Shown here piece by piece: positions 11,534 through 20,058 of a stretch of 64,000 nt of DNA (positions are counted from its first letter, which is position 1; each line of letters begins with the position of its first letter). Where the stretch lies: positions 868,001 to 932,000 of the forward strand of contig NZ_CP166840.1 in assembly GCF_041346925.1 (NCBI RefSeq), written 5' to 3'. Below the pieces are notes generated by a model that did no database searches, had not been told where the DNA came from, and was given only the letters and a program-made list of their open reading frames with translations. This DNA is from Agaribacterium sp. ZY112 (GTDB lineage: Bacteria > Pseudomonadota > Gammaproteobacteria > Pseudomonadales > Cellvibrionaceae). The translations under genes and the position numbers were made by a program.

Positions 11534-12742
11534 ATGACAGAATTATCACCAACTAAAGCTTCCGAATTAGCAACAGATATATATGCCATTCAATCGGAAC
11601 GAACTGCTGAACGATTTTTTAAAAAAGATATTTTTTTAACCAAAACTGGAAATAAACTAAAAGCAGAAGTCGGCTCAAGGCTTATCAATACAAGAGATAG
11701 TTTTGGTGCTTGTGTTCATGGAGCAGGCCAGTATAAAGACGATGTATTTTTAATTTTTCGAGGCTCAACTACTGCAAACTATTGTGCTGACTGGGTTAGC
11801 AATGCCCGCATAGGTTTAGAAATTGGTGAAACCGGCAACCCCGTACATATCGGCTTCAATCATATTTTTAAAAGTATGTTGCCTCAGATTAAAGAATTCT
11901 TTCAATCAAATAGTAATTCTAAACCTCGCACTGTTCACTGCATAGGACACAGCCTTGGCGGTGCCATAGCAACTTTAGCTGCCGATTGGGTTGCCCATTT
12001 CCACAAGAGCATAGAGACCAAAGTTTATACCTTTGGCGCCCCTAGACCCGCCACCCACTTATTCGCTAGAAAACACACAAACACCTTATCTAAAAACAAT
12101 ATATATCGTGTCTATCACGAAAGCGATCCGGTACCGATGATACCGGTATTTCCTTTTTGCCACTCGCCTTTCCTTGCCATAGGCCATTTTATTCACACCA
12201 AGCCTATGGTTTGGCCTTGGGATCACAAAATGGGGGCCTATATCAAATCCGTAAATGCAAAAGGAAAATCATGGCTAAAACTAGCCCCAAACGGAGTACA
12301 TGAGCCAACGGAAAAACAAATGCAACAGTGGCTAGAATCTAACATTCAGGTTCAACCTAGCTCAACCAAGGCATGGCAGTGGATTAGCTCCGCATTATTC
12401 TATGTACTTAGAAAGATCGTGGGCTTTTCACTCGCTAAACTGCAGGGTCTATTTATTGGAGCCGTCACCCTAGCGGATAATATCGCCGCCATTTTAAAAA
12501 AGGGCCTAGATATGGATGATGGAAACAATACCGGAGGGCCAACTGCCGGCGCCACCGTCAGCAGCCACCCTATTAGTTTTTGGATTCGCAGATTGATGGT
12601 AAAAATTACCGACATGCTAGGCTGGGGGATACAGGCAAGTGCAAACAGCCTAAGCCAAAGCTTCATGAAACGAGCATTAAAAGAGCTAATAGATTTATCA
12701 ACTTTAGAAGCCAGTAAAGCCGTTCGAGGCCTTGCGACATAA
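11534..12742 (+). CDS. Class-3 lipase family protein, possible toxic phospholipase
   Basis: A 402-residue alpha/beta hydrolase of the Lipase_3 type. The nucleophile elbow is GHSLGG (Ser140); the probable acid is Asp198 (YHESDPVPMIP) and the probable His is His231 (WDHKMGAYI). There is no signal peptide, so export by Sec is unlikely. Residues about 240-402 form an unassigned C-terminal region with hydrophobic helices (around WISSALFYVLRKIVGFSL). A cytosolic-start lipase next to a small periplasmic membrane-anchored protein is the layout of type VI secretion Tle effector/immunity pairs, but no secretion genes are in the window. It might equally be a housekeeping lipase. Confidence 0.8.
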   Translation: MTELSPTKASELATDIYAIQSERTAERFFKKDIFLTKTGNKLKAEVGSRLINTRDSFGACVHGAGQYKDDVFLIFRGSTTANYCADWVSNARIGLEIGETGNPVHIGFNHIFKSMLPQIKEFFQSNSNSKPRTVHCIGHSLGGAIATLAADWVAHFHKSIETKVYTFGAPRPATHLFARKHTNTLSKNNIYRVYHESDPVPMIPVFPFCHSPFLAIGHFIHTKPMVWPWDHKMGAYIKSVNAKGKSWLKLAPNGVHEPTEKQMQQWLESNIQVQPSSTKAWQWISSALFYVLRKIVGFSLAKLQGLFIGAVTLADNIAAILKKGLDMDDGNNTGGPTAGATVSSHPISFWIRRLMVKITDMLGWGIQASANSLSQSFMKRALKELIDLSTLEASKAVRGLAT

Positions 12743-12762
12743 ATGGCTTTCTCCAAACAACA

Positions 12763-12806
12763 AAGGCGCAGTCTAATTAAACTGAATGTTAAAAGACTGC
12801 CGCCTT
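12763..12806. repeat. Imperfect hairpin after the lipase gene
   Basis: AAGGCGCAGTCT (12763-12774) pairs with AGACTGCCGCCTT (12794-12806) with one bulged base and an 18-base loop. It is 20 bases after the lipase stop. It has no T-run, so termination is possible but not typical. Confidence 0.45.
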
Positions 12807-12945
12807 ACTATGTAGGTTAGAAGATCCTCTTTTAGGCCCTCGACTTACATAAAGTAAATCATAGGCCGCCATTGACTAGTGATGTTGATACGACCAGATA
12901 GTTTTCGTACTTGAATCCAAACGTAGAAAATAGCGCTCTATATAC

Positions 12946-14913
12946 TCAGGGCTTACTTACCTCTAGCTCAGCAATACCGCATGAACGAAGATAAGCGTAT
13001 GTTTCATCATAAAATTCTGGCTGCCGAGTAAGATCACTTTCATCACCCTTCGGTACAAAAATTACAAAACCCTGCCGCGCCCTTGTAAGTAAAACTCGGT
13101 AGGCGTTCTCCAGGTACATCTTTTTCTCTTCGCTACGTCGCTGATTCCATTTCGAACCTTTGAACTCCCAATGCTCAAAGCGGTTATTTTTATAGCGATA
13201 GTCCCCATCCCAACCAACGATGGTCCAATCTAGCTCCAAACCTTGCACATCAAATTCGCTCGCAGCCTCCTCCAAGGCATGGCTACTCCTCACATCGCCC
13301 CTTGGGCATAAAAACCAATTCACTGGGTCGAGACCATCTGGGCAATAAAAGTTTTCAGCCCGAAGACGCTTAGCACTTGAGCAAGCAAGCATGCCTTTAC
13401 TCTCATTTAACTTAGCTTTGAAATTCAACCAAGCTTTTGCAGCTGATAGATCTCGTGTTACATAAATTGGATATTTATCCTGTAACAAACCGTAGAGCTC
13501 TTTTGCTCGTACTGCGTTGTTATGCACCAACTCATGGATAAAGCTAGAAACAATATTCGATCGAAATGAACGTATTGATGTACTCAGGTGCAGTTCAGGC
13601 TTGGCAAGCCAGCGACCCTCTTCTTCCGGAAACTCTACAACCGTTCCACAAAATTCACTTTTGCGCAGCTGCTCAGGGAAATGAACTTCCCATTCTTCAA
13701 ACTGCTTTAAAGCTTCAACCCAGCCTAATAATCCAGCTTCACCTTTATTAATCTCCTGACCGCCGCCAATTAAAGCAACGATCACACACCAGCTATCATG
13801 CCTATCCATTACGCTAACTAAGAATTCTGGTTCTGACTGATCAAAACCCTCTACATTCTTTTTAGTTCGCATAAATTGAGAGGTGTTTTTCCTATCCCAA
13901 GCACGCTGAGCTTCGTCGAAAATAACCACCTTATCAGCAGGTGCGATATCTTCTCCTAAATATTCATCTCTAAAGTGATGCACGTTTTGTACGTGAGTTT
14001 TTGCTTCGCGCAGCGCATCATCTTTTCTCAGCTTTAGAATTCGTGACTTCTTATCTCGCGCCAGCGCTTCTTGAAGAATCTTAACTAAAGGTCCATTTCC
14101 TGAAAGATAGACGCCTAGTTCATTCTTATCCTTGGAGTGCGTCGCTATATCTAAACCTACAAGCGTTTTACCGGCACCGGGAACCCCAGTCACAAAACAA
14201 ATAGCTTTTTTGTTTTTTATTCGGCATCGGTGAACGATCTTTCGAATTTCAGCGGAGGTAACAGCCAAATTGCTAGCTCCCGCTTCCGAACGGGAAATCT
14301 CATCAACGCTGTGATCGGCGTATAAGGCCTGCGCAGCCTCGATAATAGTTGGAGTAGGTTCGTAAGCTGATTTCAGCCATTTATCATGGTGAATAGATAG
14401 CGCGTCTACAGTTTTTAGACTATTGAGAATAAATTCCGCTAGATCCTCACCATTCGTACATAGCAAGTTTGCGACTCCATCCTTCAAAATTGATGAAGTC
14501 GACCGACCAGAATTATTTACAGATGTTGAGATCAGTACAGGAAAAATAGGAAGCTCATGAGAACCGCGATGAAAACTCTTGAGATCTAGGGCATAACTCT
14601 CGGCTTGATACCTGTCAGCAGCACTGAAGCCGTTCGAGCCAACTTTAAACTCCAAACAAAAAACATGAGCTTCAATAAACAGAACAACATCAACACGCCT
14701 CCCCATTCTAGGAATCAAAAATTCAAAGTGTAGGTGGCCAGAAGGAAGTAAAGGCAGTATCTCACGCAATAACCTGCACTGCTCTAACCATGCATTTCGC
14801 TGCTGAAACACAATCTCTTGATGATGTACGGAGGTGATTTCCCCGATAACGTGCTCATCAGTAAGAGCTAAAAACTCTTCAAAACTACTATAAAAGTAAC
14901 TGCGCCTAGCCAT
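12946..14913 (-). CDS. PD-(D/E)XK nuclease fused to DUF2075/SLFN-g3-type helicase
   Basis: A 655-residue fusion. Residues about 60-110 carry a restriction-nuclease core: D75 (RRVDVVL), E88 and K90 in CLEFK, and Q103xxxY107 (QAESY). The second part is a P-loop helicase of the DUF2075 (Schlafen group 3-like) type: Walker A GVPGAGKT (243-250), Walker B VVIFDEAQ (329-336), and a late SF1 motif VI NAYRVLLTRARQ. I chose ATG at 14913, which overlaps the controller gene stop by 8 bases (ATGGCTAG), so translation is probably coupled. Such nuclease-helicase proteins act in anti-phage immunity (the Nhi system is similar as I remember it). It lies in an island interrupting yicC-gmk. No methyltransferase is nearby. 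Confidence 0.85.
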   Translation of the reverse strand: MARRSYFYSSFEEFLALTDEHVIGEITSVHHQEIVFQQRNAWLEQCRLLREILPLLPSGHLHFEFLIPRMGRRVDVVLFIEAHVFCLEFKVGSNGFSAADRYQAESYALDLKSFHRGSHELPIFPVLISTSVNNSGRSTSSILKDGVANLLCTNGEDLAEFILNSLKTVDALSIHHDKWLKSAYEPTPTIIEAAQALYADHSVDEISRSEAGASNLAVTSAEIRKIVHRCRIKNKKAICFVTGVPGAGKTLVGLDIATHSKDKNELGVYLSGNGPLVKILQEALARDKKSRILKLRKDDALREAKTHVQNVHHFRDEYLGEDIAPADKVVIFDEAQRAWDRKNTSQFMRTKKNVEGFDQSEPEFLVSVMDRHDSWCVIVALIGGGQEINKGEAGLLGWVEALKQFEEWEVHFPEQLRKSEFCGTVVEFPEEEGRWLAKPELHLSTSIRSFRSNIVSSFIHELVHNNAVRAKELYGLLQDKYPIYVTRDLSAAKAWLNFKAKLNESKGMLACSSAKRLRAENFYCPDGLDPVNWFLCPRGDVRSSHALEEAASEFDVQGLELDWTIVGWDGDYRYKNNRFEHWEFKGSKWNQRRSEEKKMYLENAYRVLLTRARQGFVIFVPKGDESDLTRQPEFYDETYAYLRSCGIAELEVSKP

Positions 14914-15139
14914 GACGCGAATTTTCCGAGAAGTCGACAAGCTCAGGAAGAGTTAACTCAAGAGCTTGAGCTATCTTCACAAGGTTTAATAAGCTGAGGT
15001 TTCTTAAACCTCTCTCAACACCACTGACATAGGTACGATCGAGCCCAGCTTTTAGCGCCAACTGCTCTTGACTCAAACCTGCCGCCAAACGCAGTGACCT
15101 CAAATGAGCCCCAAAGTCTTCTAGAATTTGCTCTTCCAT
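14906..15139 (-). CDS. Controller (C) protein-like XRE regulator
   Basis: A 77-residue single-domain HTH protein: HTH about residues 22-44 (LSQEQLALKAGLDRTYVSGVERG). Size and the recognition-helix segment LDRTYVSGVERGLRNLS closely resemble restriction-modification controller proteins such as C.Esp1396I and C.PvuII (LDRTYISGIER.. as I recall). C proteins first activate their own promoter and the nuclease gene, then repress at high level, delaying nuclease production after entry to a new cell. A matching C-box lies about 30-70 bases upstream. Its stop overlaps the start of the nuclease-helicase gene, the usual C-then-R order. Generic XRE regulator is the alternative. Confidence 0.85.
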   Translation of the reverse strand: MEEQILEDFGAHLRSLRLAAGLSQEQLALKAGLDRTYVSGVERGLRNLSLLNLVKIAQALELTLPELVDFSENSRHG

Positions 15140-15167
15140 ACAAAGCCCTTAATTTTCTTAGGCTTTA

Positions 15168-15209
15168 TACTCCGGACTTTGATGCCTTTGAGTCTACGGA
15201 CTATAAGTC
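15168..15209 (-). promoter_or_regulatory. C-box operator of the controller gene
   Basis: Read on the minus strand toward the gene, GTGACTTATAGTCCGT followed by AGACTC contains a perfect GACT-N3-AGTC inverted repeat (15199-15209) and a second half-palindrome AGTC-N4-GACT (to 15191). A weaker copy, AGTCCGGAGTA, lies at 15168-15178. GACTnnnAGTC plus the GT spacer is the hallmark of C-protein operators; the first 16 bases match the C.Esp1396I operator as I remember it. The distance to the start codon (about 30-70 bases) suits overlap with the promoter. Confidence 0.75.
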
Positions 15210-15471
15210 ACATGTTTAGACTAGGTTTTCATAACGGTTATAAATATTTTGCCGATCGCTTTGGCAGTTTTTTGAACGCCGCACTAGCCCTAATTGCTCG
15301 AGCTTTGCACAACGAGAACGGTGCAATAGGCCTGGATATGTAAAAATTTCACCGAAAACTATGCATGTCCAGAACCTTACATATAGTTTTCCAAGCTATT
15401 TATACCTACTGATGTTAGGAGCTCTGTTCCACTCCTGGTTCAACTGATGACACATTTCATTATTCAGCTCT

Positions 15472-15491
15472 ATGGACACTATGATGTCCAT
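15472..15491. repeat. Palindrome A, GGACA-N6-TGTCC core
   Basis: ATGGACA and TGTCCAT arms of 7 bases flank CTATGA. The core matches that of palindrome B 10 bases away, including the 6-base spacer, which suggests a pair of binding sites for one dimeric protein. Confidence 0.55.
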
Positions 15492-15500
15492 TAGTGGTAG

Positions 15501-15544
15501 ATTCGCCCCTATTTGGACATTATTGTGTCCAAATAGGGGCGAAT
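15501..15544. repeat. Palindrome B, perfect 19-base arms
   Basis: Two perfectly complementary 19-base arms (ATTCGCCCC..GGACA and its complement) flank TTATTG. It begins 11 bases past the stop of the minus-strand gene at 15555. It could be a terminator stem, although no T-run follows on the minus strand, or an operator because its inner core GGACA-N6-TGTCC repeats palindrome A. Confidence 0.75.
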
Positions 15545-15554
15545 TTCATTCAAT

Positions 15555-16229
15555 TCACACCACAGTCAAAGCAACTTCTTTTCTATGCGGATTGGCAAAA
15601 GCCTTATCTCCCTCCCCCAAACCCTGAGCAAAACGATAGAGGCTATCGTCTAAAAATCGGGCGAGGGGTATAGGTGTTTGCTCATCGCTGTTCGCTGAGC
15701 GAGATTCAATATTAATATGCCCAAGTAGATTCCAAACGTGATTGGCACTTAGGCGATCTACTCGGAATTTGTCACAGAAACTGTTTATCCAGCGCTTAAT
15801 CAGCTCTATCTGCTCACTTAATTGCTCGTCGTGGTTTAACCAACAATTGGCCTGTTTCTGTTCGACAAAGCGCTGTTGAATCAATTCTATATCGCTCTGC
15901 TCATTAACAAATTGGGTACGCCCCAAGTGCAGTACGAGCTGATCCCACCAGAGCTGGTGGAAATCACTTTGCAGCTGCTGCCAGCTTGGTAGTGTTTGTT
16001 GATAAGGCAGTATTAACGCGAAATGACTATACGCTTCAACTGCGATGACGATGTGCTCGCGAAACAGACCCACTTTGCGCTGGCTTAGATCAAATTGCCA
16101 ACTGAGTAAGCTGCTGTGAGTATGGATCTTTTCGGCCCCAGAAAGCCCCCCTCGACTTGAAGGCATGGGTGCTAATTTAAGCCCACAGGCTTGCGCTAAC
16201 TCGGGGCTAATACTGTATTCGCGTTTCAT
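15555..16229 (-). CDS. Hypothetical protein of the yicC-gmk island
   Basis: A 224-residue soluble protein I do not recognise. It has no signal peptide or TM helix. The part around LLSWQFDLSQRKVGLFREHIVIAV, followed by a P-rich turn and aromatic helix, vaguely recalls DUF6933-type proteins; that is weak. It is rich in Gln, Trp and His. I chose ATG 16229 (MKREYSISPELAQ); an upstream GTG at 16250 is possible. It is the last gene of the island before gmk, transcribed away from gmk and toward the controller gene. Confidence 0.7.
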   Translation of the reverse strand: MKREYSISPELAQACGLKLAPMPSSRGGLSGAEKIHTHSSLLSWQFDLSQRKVGLFREHIVIAVEAYSHFALILPYQQTLPSWQQLQSDFHQLWWDQLVLHLGRTQFVNEQSDIELIQQRFVEQKQANCWLNHDEQLSEQIELIKRWINSFCDKFRVDRLSANHVWNLLGHINIESRSANSDEQTPIPLARFLDDSLYRFAQGLGEGDKAFANPHRKEVALTVV

Positions 16230-16423
16230 AGTATTCAAAGCAAAAAGCACATTATGCGGGCCTAAATTGTTTAAGATTTAGAGCTAGAACAAGTGCCTCG
16301 CCTTCTTTGACTTAGACCGGTGGCGTTTACAGAGGTAAGCACAAAGCTTTAAACTTCGGCCAACGCCATTGGGCATATGCTCAATACGCACCTTGTATCG
16401 CCAACCATACGCTCTAGCTATAA

Positions 16424-17056
<633 letters not shown>

Positions 17057-17206
17057 GTCGCTTTTTCGTTAAAAAAAAGCGCCACATTAGGCCAGAATGC
17101 CTAGAGATCTATTGTTCTAGAGTGTTAGTTTTCGTACAATTTATCCCCTTTTGCTTCGTACGCTCTGTGCGGGGCTCGTAAGTTAAGCAAAGTATCTGGA
17201 AGAACC

Positions 17207-17488
17207 ATGGCTCGAATTACTGTAGAAGATTGCCTGCAATACGTAGACAACCGCTTTGAACTCGTACTTTTAGGCAGCCGCCGCGCTCGCCAAATCGCGG
17301 TTATGGGCAAAGAACCTATGGTCCCTGTCGACAACGACAAGCCGACCGTTATCGCTCTACGCGAAATTGAAGAAGGCCTTATCGACAATGCTGTGCTCGC
17401 AGAAGCGGAAGCAGAAGATGAAGGTTTTGATGAACTACTTAATTTGGACGCCGCTGAAGGCGAGCAGCCTGCTGCTCCAGAACTCTAA
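17207..17488 (+). CDS. rpoZ: RNA polymerase omega subunit
   Basis: The 93-residue protein begins [29 protein letters not shown], the omega signature. Omega assists beta' folding and polymerase assembly and forms part of a ppGpp-binding site, which fits its position just before spoT. The acidic Ala/Glu-rich tail is usual. It is 12 bases before spoT. Confidence 0.98.
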   Translation: MARITVEDCLQYVDNRFELVLLGSRRARQIAVMGKEPMVPVDNDKPTVIALREIEEGLIDNAVLAEAEAEDEGFDELLNLDAAEGEQPAAPEL

Positions 17489-17500
17489 GTAGCTATCTAT

Positions 17501-19639
17501 ATGATGGAAGCCCCGAATCGCACGATTAGCATTGATAATTTTGCGCACGGGCTTAGCTCATATCTTGAGCCCGCTCAGATCCTTAAGGTCAAGCGGGCTT
17601 ATTATTACGCCGAACAAGCTCATCTAGGGCAGTTTAGGCGCAGCGGTGAAGCCTACATCACCCACCCCTTAGAAGTCGCCAATATCCTCGCTAGCATTCA
17701 TATGGACCATCAAACCTTGATGGCCGCAATGTTGCACGATGTCATTGAAGACTGCGGTATAGGCAAAGATGCCATTCAACAGCAATTTGGTCGTACCGTT
17801 GCTGATCTGGTTGACGGCGTCAGTAAACTCGCCAAAATCGAATACGAAACCCAGGCTGAAAAACAAGCCGAAAACTTTCAAAAAATGGCCTTAGCCATGG
17901 CGAAAGATTTACGCGTTGTTGTTATTAAGTTGGGTGACCGCCTGCACAATATGCGCACTCTGGGCGTAATGCCCCCAGAAAAAAAGCGCCGCATTGCTAA
18001 AGAAACCTTAGAAATCTATTCCCCGATTGCTCAACGCCTGGGCATGAATGACTGGCGAGTAGAGTTTGAAGATCAGTGTTTCAAAGCCATGCACCCTTTG
18101 CGCAGTGCACGCCTGCAAGCCTCATTGAATCAAGTTCGCGGCAACCGCCGTTCTATTGTCGAAAAGATTCAACTTGCTCTCGAAGAGCGCCTGCAGCGCC
18201 AACAAATAGAAGGTTTAGTAATAGGCCGCGAAAAGCACTTGTACAGCATCTATTCAAAGATGCGCAGCAAGCATAAAAGCTTTAAAGAGATCATGGATGT
18301 CTTTGCTTTTCGCATTATCGTTGATGAAATCGATACCTGTTATCGCACCTTGGGTGTGATCCACAATTTATATAAACCTATTCCTGGGGAATTTAAAGAC
18401 TATATTGCCATCCCCAAGGTTAACGGCTATCAAAGTTTGCACACCGTGGTTATCGGTAAACACGGTGTGCCCATTGAGGTGCAAATTCGCACCAAAGAAA
18501 TGGATGAGCTCGCAAGCTCCGGGGTTGCCGCTCACTGGCTCTACAAAGCAAATGAGATAGACAGCTCTGCCGTTGCTAACTTTGATCGAGCCAACCGCTG
18601 GATCAAACGCTTAATGGAAATTAAGCAGCACACCAATACCTCTTTAGAATTTGTTGAAAATGTAAAAATCGATCTCTTTAAAGATGAGGTTTATATTTTC
18701 ACACCTAAGGGCGCAATTATTGAGTTGCCAACCGGTTCTACCGCTGTCGACTTTGCCTATGCCGTACATACCGATGTCGGTAATAGCTGTGTCGCTTGTC
18801 GAATTAATGACAGACCTGCGCCACTTAGTCAGCGTTTAGAAAGCGGACAAAAAATTAAAATCATCACCAGTGAACGCAGCCAGCCTAATCCAAGTTGGTT
18901 AAATTTTGTTGTTACTGCAAAAGCTCGCTCCGCTATACGTCACTACTTAAAAAATCAGCGCCACACGGAAAGCCTTGAGCTTGGTAAGCGTATGATTGAA
19001 CGCGCCTTAAGCCATGCCGACTATGATTTTGCAGAACTTAAAGAAGAGCAACTGCAGCTACTCTTGCAACATACGAATGTTGAAACCGTTGATGACCTTT
19101 TTGAAGCAATAGGTTTAGGTAAAGTTAATGCTGCCACAGCCATTCAAGCTCTAGCTCCTGAAGCTCAAGTGGAAGGTGGTGCGCCAATTACTATTGATCG
19201 AGCCGACGGCGTGCTTATTAGTTTCGCTCGCTGCTGCTGCCCTATCCCAGGCGACCCTATTATTGGCCACTTAAGTGCCGATAAAGGCATTGTTGTGCAT
19301 CGCACCAATTGCAACAATGTTAGAGACTTACGCAGTAAAAAAGAAAATATCAGTGATACGCACTGGGCTCACACGATTGATGGTGAGTTTATGGCAGAGA
19401 TTCGCGTAGAAGTTCTAAGTGAACGTGGAATTATCGCCACACTTGCGACCCGCCTTGCCAGTACAGGAACCAGTATTGAGCGTATTCAAGTTGATGAACG
19501 CGATGCTGAGCACAGCGTTATTAATTTAACCATCAGCGTTGAGAATCGTCTGCACCTTGCCAATATCATGCGTAAAGTTCGAACCATGAGCTCGGTCGAA
19601 AAAATATACCGAGTCAGAAATCACAAACGTTCTCGTTAG
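17501..19639 (+). CDS. spoT: Bifunctional (p)ppGpp synthase/hydrolase SpoT
   Basis: SpoT makes and degrades the alarmone (p)ppGpp. The 712 residues comprise, in order: the HD hydrolase domain with H55 and H79-D80 (MLHDVIEDCG), the synthetase domain (YSKMRSKHKSF.. through IPKVNGYQSLHTVV), TGS (VYIFTPKGAIIELPTGST), a conserved CCCPIPGD region, and the C-terminal ACT domain. An intact HD motif marks it as SpoT/Rel rather than a hydrolase-dead RelA. It is probably cotranscribed with rpoZ and ridA. Confidence 0.97.
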   Translation: MMEAPNRTISIDNFAHGLSSYLEPAQILKVKRAYYYAEQAHLGQFRRSGEAYITHPLEVANILASIHMDHQTLMAAMLHDVIEDCGIGKDAIQQQFGRTVADLVDGVSKLAKIEYETQAEKQAENFQKMALAMAKDLRVVVIKLGDRLHNMRTLGVMPPEKKRRIAKETLEIYSPIAQRLGMNDWRVEFEDQCFKAMHPLRSARLQASLNQVRGNRRSIVEKIQLALEERLQRQQIEGLVIGREKHLYSIYSKMRSKHKSFKEIMDVFAFRIIVDEIDTCYRTLGVIHNLYKPIPGEFKDYIAIPKVNGYQSLHTVVIGKHGVPIEVQIRTKEMDELASSGVAAHWLYKANEIDSSAVANFDRANRWIKRLMEIKQHTNTSLEFVENVKIDLFKDEVYIFTPKGAIIELPTGSTAVDFAYAVHTDVGNSCVACRINDRPAPLSQRLESGQKIKIITSERSQPNPSWLNFVVTAKARSAIRHYLKNQRHTESLELGKRMIERALSHADYDFAELKEEQLQLLLQHTNVETVDDLFEAIGLGKVNAATAIQALAPEAQVEGGAPITIDRADGVLISFARCCCPIPGDPIIGHLSADKGIVVHRTNCNNVRDLRSKKENISDTHWAHTIDGEFMAEIRVEVLSERGIIATLATRLASTGTSIERIQVDERDAEHSVINLTISVENRLHLANIMRKVRTMSSVEKIYRVRNHKRSR

Positions 19640-19665
19640 TTTTTGTCTTTTAATAAGGAAAGACC

Positions 19666-20049
19666 ATGCCCAATAAAGCCATCATTCACAGTGATAATGC
19701 CCCAGAAGCCATCGGCACTTACAGCCAAGCGGTAAAAGTGGGCGATACCGTTTATTTAAGCGGCCAGATTCCTCTTATTGCAGAAACAATGACCTTGGTT
19801 GAAGGCGACTTTGCCGCGCAAGCTCATCAAGTATTTAAAAACTTAGCTTCTGTTTGCGAAGCTGCTAACGGCTCTTTACAAGACATTGTTAAATTAAATA
19901 TTTATTTAACTGACCTTAGTAACTTCCCTATCGTTAACGAAGTTATGGGGCAGTATTTTGAGCAACCTTACCCTGCACGTGCAGCTATCGGCATCAACCA
20001 GCTTCCAAAAGATTCTTTAATCGAAGCTGACGGCATTATGGTTGTTTAA
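19666..20049 (+). CDS. ridA: Reactive intermediate deaminase RidA
   Basis: RidA hydrolyses reactive enamine/imine intermediates such as 2-aminoacrylate released by PLP enzymes. The 127-residue length and motifs [42 protein letters not shown] (Arg and Glu that position the substrate) are typical. A clear AAGGA lies before ATG 19666. It follows spoT by 26 bases, a conserved arrangement. Confidence 0.96.
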   Translation: MPNKAIIHSDNAPEAIGTYSQAVKVGDTVYLSGQIPLIAETMTLVEGDFAAQAHQVFKNLASVCEAANGSLQDIVKLNIYLTDLSNFPIVNEVMGQYFEQPYPARAAIGINQLPKDSLIEADGIMVV

Positions 20050-20058
20050 GACTCGATA

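Larger units (their letters stand above)
15140..15554. other. Regulatory gap between controller gene and 15555 gene
   Basis: These 415 bases contain the C-box (15168-15209), a possible 43-codon ORF on the plus strand (ATG 15212 to 15343, no clear Shine-Dalgarno, not called), and two palindromes sharing a GGACA-N6-TGTCC core (15472-15491 and 15501-15544). The region is AT-rich. Confidence 0.6.

Noticed and set aside
12946..14913. Complete restriction-modification system
   Set aside because: No methyltransferase motif (SAM-binding FxGxG, DPPY, NPPY or similar) was found in the island.
15212..15343. 43-codon plus-strand ORF between the controller gene and palindromes
   Set aside because: No Shine-Dalgarno sequence, overlaps no conserved motif, and its start lies next to the C-box; left as a possibility only.
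17059..17086. Hairpin of CGCTTTTT/AAAAAGCG after gmk as a terminator
   Set aside because: Mainly A-T pairing with no T-run after the stem; not convincing.
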